From the NCBI GenBank assembly GCA_017643495.1, contig JAEPNK010000001.1, positions 1,035,623-1,099,622 on the forward strand: DNA of 64,000 nt, given 5' to 3'. Position numbers and translations under genes: made by a program. Every line of letters starts with the position of its first letter. Position 1 is the first letter of the stretch. Source of the DNA: Rhizobiaceae bacterium (GTDB taxonomy: Bacteria > Pseudomonadota > Alphaproteobacteria > Rhizobiales > Rhizobiaceae). The notes beneath the pieces are model-generated. The model was not told where the DNA came from and did not search any database. It saw nothing but the letters and a program-made list of their open reading frames with translations. Below are positions 1-7,717 of the stretch, in pieces.

Positions 1-444
1 GAAGCGTTGATGAACCGGGCAGGGCAAGGCCGGTTCAGGGCGTTTTCCGCCGGTTCGCAACCAAAGGGTGAGGTCCACCCGCAAGCAATCGCAACCCTGA
101 AGAAAGCGGGCTTCAGCACCGGTTTTGCCCGCTCCAAGGACTGGACGGAGTTTGCAGAAGAGGGTGCGCCGCAGATGGATTTTGTTTTCACCGTCTGTGA
201 CAATGCAGCCAGCGAGGCATGCCCGGTCTGGCCGGGGCAACCCATGTCTGCCCATTGGGGCATCCCTGACCCCGCAGCCGTGGAGGGGAGCGAGAGCGAA
301 CTTGCCATCGCCTTTGCAGAAAGCTTCCGTATGCTCGATTCGCGCATTTCGGTTTTCTGTTCGCTGCCACTGAACAGCATCGACCGCCTGTCGCTCCAGA
401 ACCGCCTCGACGAGATTGGCAGCCAGGAGAATACGCCAGCATGA
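1..444 (+). CDS. arsC: Arsenate reductase ArsC, thioredoxin-linked type (5' end cut by window)
   Basis: Arsenate reductase of the low-molecular-weight tyrosine phosphatase fold, reducing arsenate to arsenite in the cytoplasm. The frame is open from base 1, so the N-terminus with the CX5R phosphate loop lies outside the window and cannot be checked. The visible 147 residues hold the second half of the family signature: a [16 protein letters not shown] segment with the two resolving cysteines, followed by HWGIPDPA, whose Asp is the expected general acid. It is followed 43 bases later by arsH, so this is the downstream end of an ars operon. An LMW phosphatase without arsenate activity is possible but less likely given arsH. 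Confidence 0.85.
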   Translation, partial: EALMNRAGQGRFRAFSAGSQPKGEVHPQAIATLKKAGFSTGFARSKDWTEFAEEGAPQMDFVFTVCDNAASEACPVWPGQPMSAHWGIPDPAAVEGSESELAIAFAESFRMLDSRISVFCSLPLNSIDRLSLQNRLDEIGSQENTPA

Positions 445-487
445 CCTTGCCCGTTTGCCCCGCTTGCCCAGAACCGGGAGGCGCTGC

Positions 488-1219
488 ATGAGCACGCCCC
501 GCCCGACAGGAAATTCCATGCCGAACATGGATCCGGACCAGATGCGCCAGCCCGACCGGGCCTTTCTGCAGGCGCCAGATGGCCCCGCCCATCCGCCGCG
601 CATCCTGTTGCTGTACGGTTCGCTTCGCAGCCGGTCTTTTTCGAGGCTTGTTGCGATGGAAGCCGAACGCCTGCTGCAATGGTTTGGCTGCGAAACCCGC
701 ATGTTCAATCCCGAAGGCCTGCCGCTACCTGATGCAGCCGAGCCGGACCACCCCAAGGTCAGCGAGCTGCGCGAACTGGCCATGTGGGCGGAGGGCATGG
801 TCTGGGTTTCGCCCGAGCGGCACGGCGCCATGACCGGGATCATGAAAAGCCAGATCGACTGGCTGCCCCTGTCGCTTGGCGGTGTCCGCCCGACCCAGGG
901 CAAAACCCTTGCCCTGATGCAGGTATCGGGCGGCTCGCAAAGCTTCAACGCCCTCAACCAGATGCGCATTCTCGGCCGCTGGATGCGGATGGTGACCATC
1001 CCCAACCAGTCTTCCGTTGCCAAGGCGTTTCTTGAGTTTGGCGATGATGACCGGATGAAGCCTTCCCCTTATTACAACCGCATTGTCGACGTGGTGGAGG
1101 AACTGGTGAAGTTCACCCTGATGGTCCGTGGCCGCTCCGACTATCTGGTTGACCGCTATTCCGAACGGGTGGAAAGCGCTGCCGACCTTTCAAAACGCGT
1201 CAACCAGGCGAGCATTTGA
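488..1219 (+). CDS. arsH: Arsenical resistance protein ArsH (NADPH-dependent FMN reductase)
   Basis: ArsH is a flavodoxin-fold FMN/NADPH oxidoreductase found in ars operons, acting on organoarsenicals or as a quinone/azo reductase. The 243-residue protein has the FMN phosphate-binding loop [10 protein letters not shown] at about 44-53 and the ArsH-typical [16 protein letters not shown] at about 111-126. The start is the ATG at 488, preceded by a GGGAGG ribosome-binding site; the frame is open further upstream but overlaps arsC without a good site. An in-frame ATG at 518 is an alternative. Same strand and close spacing suggest cotranscription with arsC. Confidence 0.9.
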   Translation: MSTPRPTGNSMPNMDPDQMRQPDRAFLQAPDGPAHPPRILLLYGSLRSRSFSRLVAMEAERLLQWFGCETRMFNPEGLPLPDAAEPDHPKVSELRELAMWAEGMVWVSPERHGAMTGIMKSQIDWLPLSLGGVRPTQGKTLALMQVSGGSQSFNALNQMRILGRWMRMVTIPNQSSVAKAFLEFGDDDRMKPSPYYNRIVDVVEELVKFTLMVRGRSDYLVDRYSERVESAADLSKRVNQASI

Positions 1220-1974
1220 CCTGAGAATTTGACCCGGGAATTTGACGGGGCAAATGCCCATGCGTGGTCGGCCGCTGGCCCGGCGGGCAACGGAGACAGG
1301 CAAGTGTCTTGCAAACATGCGGGGCCTTCGTGGAAAACCTGCCGTTTGTAAGTTTCTGTGGTCTTCAACAAAGACCCCGCGCAGAGATTTTTAGAACCGC
1401 CTCGGCGAGGTAAACCACCCGGGTCAGCCTTCAGGTGGCGACAAGCCCGAAACCTGCCGCAACGGGTATGCCCGGTTTCCGCTTCACCTCCGGCTTGCGT
1501 CCCTCTTTCGACGCCGCCCTGCTTGTCTGCCTGGCAACGGTTCGCGGGCTGGCAGATTTGCCTGGTCGGCAAATCCATGCCCTGCCACGGAGGGAACGCG
1601 TTTCCCTCCCACATGCGGAGAGGGAAACGACCCACTCTCCATGGCCGCAGAAAGTTTGGCAACAAGCCAAACGGTCACTGCGTGAACGGGCGCAAAGCCG
1701 GATGGCTTTGCAAAAAACAAACAGAGACCCTTCACCGCTCTGCTTTCCCACCTTCACGGAGCGACCCGGTACCGTCCCGTCGTTTGCACGCAACCAACCG
1801 CTGGCGGCTGTTTGCTCATGAAGATGCGATGGCTGGAGTATGCGGGAGGAAAGGGGAGCGGGGATAAGTTTTGAACGTGTTTTCGGCCCAGAGCAAACGT
1901 TCATCAGGTTCCGGTAGAAGGTCGGCTTTGAGCCCTTATCGTCCGAATGCTGCACATTGCTCGAATGGCTGCGT
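1220..1974. other. Gene-free stretch with three strong hairpins
   Basis: About 750 bases between arsH and the convergent DUF6552-like gene. Long open frames exist on both strands here, but none has a recognisable protein, a good ribosome-binding site or sensible composition, so I treat the stretch as noncoding. It contains three perfect stem-loops: GATTTGCC/GGCAAATC at 1555-1575, GGAGGGAA/TTCCCTCC at 1589-1609 and GCAAAGCC/GGCTTTGC at 1692-1711. None has a downstream T-run on the plus strand. The last 110 bases carry the first dispersed repeat of the accessory region. Confidence 0.5.
1867..1938 (+). repeat. Dispersed repeat, tail module copy 1
   Basis: Two blocks recur later in the same order. 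TTGAACGTGTTTTCGGCCCA (within 1867-1894) matches 4139-4164 and 5009-5039. The block around TTCCGGTAGAAGGTCGG ending in GAGCCC (1905-1938) matches 5049-5080 and 9682-9713. Here only the tail of the composite element is present; the hairpin and RIME-like body seen at 3951 and 4891 are missing. Confidence 0.6.
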
Positions 1975-2232
1975 TTATTCGTAACCGCTTGCCATACCAG
2001 CAATCATTGCGCTTAGCGCGACAAGGTGGACAAGCATGAGCGCCTTATCATTCCATAGCGCGCCAACGGCGAACCACCTCACGACGCCGACAAGAAACAG
2101 GTAGAGGTTCCAAGGTGTCCAGCCAAACGCCGTTGCGGTATATCCCATGATCTGAATGACGGATGCGCCCCACTTGACCGCAAAGACAACACGCTCATGC
2201 GTTGATGCAAAGGCCAAAGCATCAGACCGCAC
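1975..2232 (-). CDS. Small membrane protein, DUF6552-like
   Basis: An 85-residue hydrophobic protein with about two or three membrane helices. The sequence VFAVKWGASVIQIMGYTATAFGWTPWN is split here as FAVKWGASVIQIMGYTA and FGWTPWNLYLF, and it resembles what I remember of the DUF6552 family; its function is unknown to me. The start is a GTG that lies inside the last codons of the upstream SDR gene, an 11-base overlap that implies translational coupling. It is therefore probably expressed only with the SDR, whose divergent LysR neighbour is the obvious regulator. The family call is from memory of motifs and is moderately sure. Confidence 0.5.
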   Translation of the reverse strand: MRSDALAFASTHERVVFAVKWGASVIQIMGYTATAFGWTPWNLYLFLVGVVRWFAVGALWNDKALMLVHLVALSAMIAGMASGYE

Positions 2233-2926
2233 GGGTCAACCCTCCGTCAATACGCAGGTTTTGTCCGGTCATGTAGCCACCGCCTTCTGAGGCGAGCCAT
2301 GAGATTAGAGAAGATACCTCAGAAGCTGAACCGTAACGCCCCATGGGGATACGCGCTTTACGGTCTTCGGTTTCAGGCAAACTGTCTATGAAGCCCGGAA
2401 GGACATTGTTCATGCGAATATTCTCAGATGCATATTTATCTGAATAGAGCTTTGTAAATGCAGCAAGGCCGGCCCGGAAAACCCCCGATGTAGGAAAGAG
2501 CGGGTCGGGTTCAAATGCCGCAAAAGTTGAGATGTTGATGATCGACCCGTTGCCTTGCGCCTGCATGGTGGGCGTGACCAGTTTTGTCGGACGGATCACA
2601 TTCATCAGGTAGACTTCCATCCCTTGATGCCAGTCGTCGTCGCTGATCTCAAGAACCGGTCCTTTTGGTCCGTGGCCGGCGGAGTTCACTAGGACGTCAA
2701 TACGGCCCCATCGCTCCTTCGCACCCTCGACCAAAGCGTTCAGCGCTTCTCCATCAAGGTTGGAGCCGGTCACGCCGAAACCGCCGAGCTCGCCGCCAAG
2801 CGCCTCACCCTTGCCGGACGAGGATAGGATACCGACTTTGAACCCATCGTCTGCCAATTTGCGGGCTGCATCGGCACCCATGCCGCTTCCACCTGCGGTA
2901 ATTAGAGCTACTTTTTCTACTGTCAT
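2222..2926 (-). CDS. SDR family oxidoreductase with altered catalytic pair
   Basis: A 234-residue short-chain dehydrogenase fold protein. The dinucleotide loop is TAGGSGMG (10-17), the NNAG equivalent is NSAG (81-84) and the catalytic-Ser position is S133. The normally invariant YxxxK reads S147-GVF-R151, so both the tyrosine and the lysine are replaced. The rest of the fold, including the RIDGG C-terminal region, is intact. A ribosome-binding AAGGA precedes the ATG. It is read divergently from a LysR regulator across 98 bases and overlaps the downstream DUF6552-like gene. Either it is a non-canonical reductase or a binding protein; its substrate is not predictable. Confidence 0.85.
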   Translation of the reverse strand: MTVEKVALITAGGSGMGADAARKLADDGFKVGILSSSGKGEALGGELGGFGVTGSNLDGEALNALVEGAKERWGRIDVLVNSAGHGPKGPVLEISDDDWHQGMEVYLMNVIRPTKLVTPTMQAQGNGSIINISTFAAFEPDPLFPTSGVFRAGLAAFTKLYSDKYASENIRMNNVLPGFIDSLPETEDRKARIPMGRYGSASEVSSLISWLASEGGGYMTGQNLRIDGGLTRAV

Positions 2927-3024
2927 ATCTAATTTCCTTTCGCGATTAGGCCATATATTAGCCTTCCGAAGAGAAAGTTCGATTGAGAATTGATGTTACA
3001 TGACAGTAGAAATACTATTGTAAA

Positions 3025-3903
3025 ATGACCGAACTTCCCCCTCTCAACAGTTTGCGTGCTTTTGATGCAGCAGGCCGCCGTCTAAGTTTTCGCTCAGCCG
3101 CCGATGAACTGGGTGTCACGCAAGGGGCCGTTGCGCAACAAGTGCGCCAGCTCGAAACGCATCTTAGTTTAGTCTTGTTCGAACGGATGCCGAAGGGTCT
3201 GAAGTTCACATCGGCTGGACGCAGCTTTCACAACCGGATCGCCAAGATATTTGCAGACCTTCGGTCAGCAACTGCTGAATTGAAGCCAGAGCCAAACAGA
3301 GTCCTTATCAGTGTCACTCCGACCTTTGCTGCGAAATGGCTGATCCCCAATCTTCCGGACTTCTCAGCTGCACACCCGAATATTGACTTGCGGATTATGG
3401 CAACCGAAAAAGTTTCCAGCTTCTATAGCGACGGGATAGACTTGGCTGTCCGCCAAGGATCGCCGCCGTTTGGCGCATCACTGGACGTAACGCTTTTATT
3501 CAAGCAATCGCTTATCGCAGTCGCCGCGCCAAGGTTTGCGAACAAGGATGATACTCACCTTGATCCAGAAACTCTTGCCAAAAAGCCGAAGGTCCATGAT
3601 ACCCATAACCATTGGCCCAGCTATCTTGCGCATTTTGGCGTTCAGGACCAGTCTCTTCGCCACCTTCGTCTGAGCCAAACCTCTCTTGCGGTAGATGCAG
3701 CCATCGCGGGGCAAGGTGTGGCCTTGGTAAGCCGGTTTTTGGTGGCTCATGACCTTGAAGCCGGACGTTTGGTCGAGGTTGGAGCAGCTTGGAATGCGAG
3801 CGGAAATGACTTCTATGTCCTCATGCCGCGAGCCGAAAAAAACAATGAGTCAGTCGTCAAAGTCATGACGTGGCTTACGGCGCGCCCCTCCAAAGATACC
3901 TGA
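3025..3903 (+). CDS. LysR-type transcriptional regulator (GcvA-like)
   Basis: A 292-residue LysR regulator. The N-terminal winged helix-turn-helix runs over residues 6-65 (SLRAFDAAGRRLSFRSAADELGVTQGAVAQQVRQLE in pieces), followed by the periplasmic-binding-like effector domain from about 90. The PPLNSLRAFDAAGR opening is typical of the GcvA branch. It is divergent from the SDR/DUF6552 pair with a 98-base AT-rich spacer, the usual arrangement for control of the neighbour and of itself. No clear Shine-Dalgarno sequence precedes the ATG. The effector is unknown. Confidence 0.9.
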   Translation: MTELPPLNSLRAFDAAGRRLSFRSAADELGVTQGAVAQQVRQLETHLSLVLFERMPKGLKFTSAGRSFHNRIAKIFADLRSATAELKPEPNRVLISVTPTFAAKWLIPNLPDFSAAHPNIDLRIMATEKVSSFYSDGIDLAVRQGSPPFGASLDVTLLFKQSLIAVAAPRFANKDDTHLDPETLAKKPKVHDTHNHWPSYLAHFGVQDQSLRHLRLSQTSLAVDAAIAGQGVALVSRFLVAHDLEAGRLVEVGAAWNASGNDFYVLMPRAEKNNESVVKVMTWLTARPSKDT

Positions 3904-3950
3904 CTGCCTTGGCGCTTTGAGCAGTCGTTCAAATCATTCAGGCAAACGAC

Positions 3951-4164
3951 AGCAAAGTCCGCATACCGGACAACCGTTCGACCTAACCGAATGTCCGCTT
4001 CCACCTATTTCCTGACATTCCCACTGCCCGTTTATGTTTGCTTGCAAGCATGAACCGGAACGGTTCATCGGCGGGCAGCAGTTTCAGAAAAAGGTGCAAA
4101 CTTTTTCGCTCGCTAAATTGCGTTGAAAGGGGAGGACAAGTTTTTGAACGTGTTTTCGGCCCAG
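3951..4164 (+). repeat. Composite dispersed repeat, copy upstream of CPBP gene
   Basis: Two modules in series. Bases 3951-4053 hold a hairpin with CGGACA/TGTCCG arms (3967-3997) plus a tail ending TTTGCTTGCAAGCATGAAC; this is nearly the same as 8671-8775. Bases 4061-4164 hold a RIME-like body with TTTCAGAAAAAGGTGCA and AAATTGCGTTGAAA, ending in TTTTTGAACGTGTTTTCGGC; it is close to 4935-5040, roughly nine bases in ten by eye. Similar AGAAAAAG...AATTGCGT elements are known as intergenic repeats in rhizobia. The stretch 3904-4223 holds no other gene. Confidence 0.75.
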
Positions 4165-4223
4165 GCAGGTGTGTGCAGAATTGCACTTTGAAGGAATATT
4201 ATAGGAAATATTATTTCCACACC

Positions 4224-4856
4224 ATGCTTACACTGGAAAACCGAAGACTTGCCTTCTTGGTTCTTGCAACGCCATTCTTCCTAAATGACATAGGTTTCAT
4301 CGCGCTTGATGGGTCATATGGTGTTTATTTAGTCGACTACGTAACGCGTGTATTTGTCATTTTTGTGTGTTTTACATGGTCGATTAGTCGCAAGATTATT
4401 AAAGAGAAGCATACAACAAATTCTCGCTGGGACTTGCTTCTGTTTGCCGTAATTTTTCTTCCCGTAGTTGGCCGGAGTCTCTATAACTTAATTGAATTGC
4501 CGTTTGTTGCGATGACCGGTTGGTACGGATTATTTCACTTTGGTCAAATAAATAATTTTCAACTTTATTGGCTGGATTTGACAATTGGGCTGTTTCTCGT
4601 AGCACTCAGTGAAGAATTAGTATTCCGAAAACTTGCACTAAGTTGGTTCCTTAAAGCTCGCAGGCCTATTTCGCAGACCGTAGTAATTTCTGCGTGTTTC
4701 TTTTCATTGATGCATTGGGGAAGCGGTCTGGGAAGAGTGCTATTCACCTTTGTAATTGGTATTATTTACATGATGGCTTATCTGAAACTCAGAAAATTAT
4801 GGCCTTTGATACTAGCACATTGGATTGAAGATTTTATTGGGTTCGGTCCAATTTGA
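4224..4856 (+). CDS. CPBP-type intramembrane metalloprotease (CAAX/Abi family), AT-rich
   Basis: A 210-residue polytopic membrane protein of the Abi/CPBP (Rce1-like) family. The three motifs are in order: SEELVFRKL (EExxxR), FFSLMHW (FxxxH) and HWIEDF (final His). The glycine usual after EExxFR is replaced by K. The ATG at 4224 is chosen because the longer frame would start inside the flanking repeat; the ribosome-binding site is weak (GAAGGAATATT upstream). Base composition is clearly more AT-rich than all neighbours, and the gene is bracketed by direct copies of the same composite repeat, both signs of recent acquisition. The substrate is unknown; related proteins act in bacteriocin immunity or protein processing. 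Confidence 0.8.
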   Translation: MLTLENRRLAFLVLATPFFLNDIGFIALDGSYGVYLVDYVTRVFVIFVCFTWSISRKIIKEKHTTNSRWDLLLFAVIFLPVVGRSLYNLIELPFVAMTGWYGLFHFGQINNFQLYWLDLTIGLFLVALSEELVFRKLALSWFLKARRPISQTVVISACFFSLMHWGSGLGRVLFTFVIGIIYMMAYLKLRKLWPLILAHWIEDFIGFGPI

Positions 4857-4890
4857 ATATCCAATACTTGGTTGTAAAGCAGACATTGAA

Positions 4891-5080
4891 CGGACAATCC
4901 AAATTGGTCGCTTTGTCCGCATGAGTCAGCACGGCTCATGGGCAGGCAGCAATTTCAGAAAAAGGTGCAGGCTTTTGCGCTCGCGAAATTGCGTTGAAAA
5001 GGGGGGCAAGTTTTTGAACGTGTTTCCGGCCCAGAGCAGGAGCTCGTTGGATTCCGGTACAAGGTAGGTCATGAGCCCAT
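4891..5080 (+). repeat. Composite dispersed repeat, copy downstream of CPBP gene
   Basis: The element contains a hairpin with CGGACAA/TTGTCCG arms (4891-4919), then the RIME-like body (4935-5040) closely matching 4061-4164 in the same orientation, then the GATTCCGGTACAAGGTAGG...GAGCCC block (5049-5080) also seen at 1905-1938 and 9682-9713. It fills most of the 330-base gap before the P-loop ATPase. Nothing else was seen in 4857-5187. Confidence 0.75.
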
Positions 5081-5187
5081 TGCCGGCCTTCGCTGATGAC
5101 GCTAGCCTATAGCTACGCGCATCAAGTACTACCTGCATGGTCTGCCGTCTGCGCGCTCACCCCTCTATTGGAAAGCAAGGATGACAC

Positions 5188-5730
5188 ATGTGTAACCATA
5201 TGTTCGTCGTGACCGGTGGCCCCGGTTCCGGCAAGAGCACTTTGATCGACGCCCTGCATGACGTGGGACTTGCGTCCATGCCCGAGGCCGGGCGGGCGAT
5301 CATTCGAGATCAGGTTCAGATCGGCGGAACCGCCTTGCCGTGGGCAGACAAAGTCATGTTTGCCGAACTCATGCTCGGATGGGAACTGAGGTCGTGGCAT
5401 GAAGCTTCGGCGTTGGAGAAGCCGGTTCTTATGGACAGGGGAATTCCCGACGTCGTCGGCTATCTGACGCTATGTGGCCTTCGGGTTCCCGCCCATGTTG
5501 AGGCTGCCGCGAAAACATATCGCTACAACAGGATGGTCTTCATAGCCCCATACTGGGAGGCGATTTTCGGGCAGGACGCCGAACGCAAGCAGGATCATGA
5601 GGAAGCCGAAGCAACCAGCCGAGTCATGGCTGATACTTACGCCCGCCTAGACTACCAACTTGTCGAGCTGCCCAAGGTGTCAGTCGAAGAACGCGTTGCT
5701 TTCGTCATGGATTACCTAAAAGCTGAATGA
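5188..5730 (+). CDS. Orphan P-loop NTPase/kinase, AAA_28-like
   Basis: A 180-residue single-domain protein with Walker A GGPGSGKST (10-18) and a DRGIPD segment (about 84-89), where kinase-like P-loop proteins carry the Walker B or DR-type acid. The C-terminal half has basic and acidic helices of a lid-type domain. The order and size match AAA family proteins of the AAA_28 type (predicted nucleotide kinases). A good AAGGA site precedes the ATG at 5188; ATG 5200 is an alternative. It stands alone between two dispersed repeats, so the context gives no partner. Its substrate is unknown. Confidence 0.75.
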   Translation: MCNHMFVVTGGPGSGKSTLIDALHDVGLASMPEAGRAIIRDQVQIGGTALPWADKVMFAELMLGWELRSWHEASALEKPVLMDRGIPDVVGYLTLCGLRVPAHVEAAAKTYRYNRMVFIAPYWEAIFGQDAERKQDHEEAEATSRVMADTYARLDYQLVELPKVSVEERVAFVMDYLKAE

Positions 5731-5771
5731 GCGCTTCGTCCGCATGCCGGACATTCTTTCTACCTAGCCGG
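5731..5771 (+). repeat. Dispersed hairpin repeat, partial copy
   Basis: This copy starts immediately after the stop codon of the P-loop ATPase. It has CGTCCGCATGCCGGACATTC followed by TTTCTACCTAGCCGGATACC, the same left arm and loop as the 8686-8718 hairpin, but the right arm is broken (GGATACC in place of GAATGTCC). It lies between convergent gene ends and could have served as a terminator. Confidence 0.6.
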
Positions 5772-5785
5772 ATACCGTTTTGGCG

Positions 5786-6505
5786 TTAGGGCTGCAAATC
5801 GTTGTAAGGACAAACATCGTCTTCGAAAGGCACGCGCCGACGACGGAAGCTTGTATCTGGAACTGCTTCCGGATTGGTTATCCTGTCCATGCGGAAATGG
5901 CGAAAGTCGCCGCGCGAGGGATCCCAGCCGACGAGATACCACAACGGTGGCAGGATCAGCATGGCTTGCGGCTCCACTTGCCGCTCGGTGTTGCGCCCTT
6001 CTGCATCCCTGTAGCCAAACCGGATGAACTGACGCTCCAGAAACGCCGTTTCAAAGGCTGCAAGCAATTCCGGGGCCATTTTCCCGATGTTCGACAAATC
6101 CTGTAAAGGCGACAACTGGCCGATATGCAGACAGTCCAGGAAACTGCGCAGGTCTTTCACCTTGTCGGCTGGCAGTGCCTTTTCTATTTTTGCCAGTCCT
6201 GCATCGGCGAGTTCGGAGAATGGCAAGCTTCCCGCTGCCCGCATTGCCGCCACACTGATCAGCAGCGCAAACACCTCTGGCACGGACAGCTTGGCCCGCA
6301 TCTGCATCGATTGCGGATCAAGCTGAAGACCGCCGCCGCGTCCGACATCGGAATGTATCACATAGCCCTCGTCACGCAACGCGCTGATATCGCGCAACAC
6401 GGTTCGGCGGGATACGCCAACCTCATTTGCGAGGGCCTCAACGGTGGAAATGCCGTTGCGGCGAAGGGTCCGCACCAGGGCGTCGTGTCTGAGCCTCACA
6501 TTCAT
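5786..6505 (-). CDS. WYL-domain transcriptional regulator (DeoR/YafY-like)
   Basis: A 239-residue regulator. The N-terminal HTH (residues 1-60, RHDALVRTLRRNGISTVEAL then SRRTVLRDISALRDEGY) is followed by a helical linker and a C-terminal WYL domain (from about 130, with FIRFGYRDAEGR and MLILPPLWYLVGWD). WYL domains bind ligands or nucleic acid. The start chosen is the ATG at 6505; a GTG at 6541 would add 12 residues. It is divergent from the RidA-like gene across about 84 bases and probably controls it. Confidence 0.85.
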   Translation of the reverse strand: MNVRLRHDALVRTLRRNGISTVEALANEVGVSRRTVLRDISALRDEGYVIHSDVGRGGGLQLDPQSMQMRAKLSVPEVFALLISVAAMRAAGSLPFSELADAGLAKIEKALPADKVKDLRSFLDCLHIGQLSPLQDLSNIGKMAPELLAAFETAFLERQFIRFGYRDAEGRNTERQVEPQAMLILPPLWYLVGWDPSRGDFRHFRMDRITNPEAVPDTSFRRRRVPFEDDVCPYNDLQP

Positions 6506-6589
6506 GTCGCTAGCCTGCTTAATGGTGACAAAAATTGGCACTATTACGTTCTACACCAATTCCGGCAACAGAGAAAAGGAGATTGCTAC

Positions 6590-6985
6590 ATGGAACGGAT
6601 TGCAGTGAACCCCTGGGATTGGTCCGTCAGGTTAGGATACAATCAGGCCGAAATGATCGATGGCGCGACGCGGCAGGTGATCTGTGCAGGTCAGACTGCG
6701 GTAGATGGGGAAGGTGTCCCCCAGCACCCCGAAGATATGCGCGCACAGATCAGCCTTGCCATCGACAATCTGGAGGCAGTTCTTAAAGGGGCAGGCTTGA
6801 ACCTGAGTCATGTGGTCAAACTCGGTATCTATGCCACTGACGTGGATGAAGCGCTGAAGAATTTTGACGTGATGGGTATGCGTTTCGGAGAATATCAGGT
6901 CGCCCCGCCGATGACACTATTGGGAGTGACACGTCTCGCGATGCCGGGATTGCTCTTCGAGATTGAAGCGACCGCAGCAGCCTGA
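6590..6985 (+). CDS. RidA/YjgF-family protein lacking the catalytic arginine
   Basis: A 131-residue protein of the Rid (YjgF/YER057c) family, whose founding member hydrolyses reactive enamine/imine intermediates. The family fold is clear from VICAGQTAVDG (30-40), LSHVVKLGIYATD (72-84) and the C-terminal VTRLAMPGLLFEIEATA. The arginine that carries imine deaminase activity in E. coli RidA (Arg105, in a PARS context) is replaced here by Met108 in PPMT, so classical RidA activity is unlikely. A GAAAAGGAG site precedes the ATG at 6590. It is divergent from the WYL regulator. Confidence 0.85.
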   Translation: MERIAVNPWDWSVRLGYNQAEMIDGATRQVICAGQTAVDGEGVPQHPEDMRAQISLAIDNLEAVLKGAGLNLSHVVKLGIYATDVDEALKNFDVMGMRFGEYQVAPPMTLLGVTRLAMPGLLFEIEATAAA

Positions 6986-7017
6986 CGAAACTCAATCGGC
7001 CATTCTTGCTCAATGCG

Positions 7018-7509
7018 TCATGTCACGACCTTGCCGCGCGGCACATCTGATGCCTCATCGTTTGATAAATACGTCATGATGAGCGCGTCGGCGACTGGAC
7101 CGGCCCGGCGCTTCCAGGCGGCTTTTTTTAGCTCGCCACCAACAAACCCGAATCTCACGTAGATACGTATGGCGTCGGCATTGTCGGCCGCGACAGCAAG
7201 CCAGAGTGGCCGTTCAAACCTGTCCTGCGAAACCCTTTCCAGGATCGCCTTGAAAAAACGCGATCCAATACCGCAACCGGGCCTGGAGACACCGAACTCT
7301 TCGATTTTGGTTCCCTCATTGGTCCGGCGCAGCCAGCAAAAACCACCCCATTGCCCGTTCTCTTCCCAGACAAGGATGGGCATCTGCTGGTCGTCGATGG
7401 CGTCACGAATAACCTTATCTGGATAAGCTTCCAGTTTTCCCCAGTTCGACACATCGTTCAGGACAGCCTGGATCGAAGCAACATCCTTGTGTTCTGCACA
7501 TCTGATCAT
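7018..7509 (-). CDS. GNAT-family N-acetyltransferase
   Basis: A 163-residue GNAT protein. The acetyl-CoA loop is IEEFGVSRPGCGIGSRFF, a variant of the R/QxxGxG/A motif, followed by a downstream LAVAADNADAIRIYVRFGF that matches motif B (N-A-x-x-x-Y-x-x-x-G-F). The ATG at 7509 is selected because GAGGTG sits eight bases upstream; the frame is open a further 17 codons. It is convergent with the RidA-like gene, whose stop is 32 bases away. The acceptor substrate is unknown. Confidence 0.85.
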   Translation of the reverse strand: MIRCAEHKDVASIQAVLNDVSNWGKLEAYPDKVIRDAIDDQQMPILVWEENGQWGGFCWLRRTNEGTKIEEFGVSRPGCGIGSRFFKAILERVSQDRFERPLWLAVAADNADAIRIYVRFGFVGGELKKAAWKRRAGPVADALIMTYLSNDEASDVPRGKVVT

Positions 7510-7648
7510 TTGCACCTCAACCTTCTCGCTTTTCGGCGGCATGATTGATGGATTCACCAATGTAAGGCAATGGCAGGTGCGATTTCTTTGCAGGTCTTGT
7601 CCACAATAGCGGATATAGCAACTTCAGGGCTGTTTTGTGGATGAAAAA

Positions 7649-7700
7649 GCACCGTTTCATAGCTATCTTGCCGGCGCTGCTTGTCCTTCAAGCCCGAAGC
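7649..7700. repeat. Dispersed repeat E, copy 1
   Basis: The segment AGCACCGTTTCATAGCTATC and what follows to CCCGAAG is repeated at 9606-9656 with a few mismatches. It lies in the 200-base space between the GNAT and NmrA-like genes, where nothing else was seen. Confidence 0.6.
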
Positions 7701-7717
7701 TGTCGTTACCAATCTCC

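Noticed and set aside
1390-1470. Segment resembling the 3' end of a cobalamin riboswitch (AGCCCGAAACCTGCC)
   Set aside because: The upstream conserved core elements of the cobalamin aptamer were not found in order, and the downstream DNA has no transport or B12 gene.
1358-2003. Overlapping open frames of 169-190 codons on both strands after arsH
   Set aside because: There is no motif, no good start site, and strong hairpins lie across them; this is judged noncoding.
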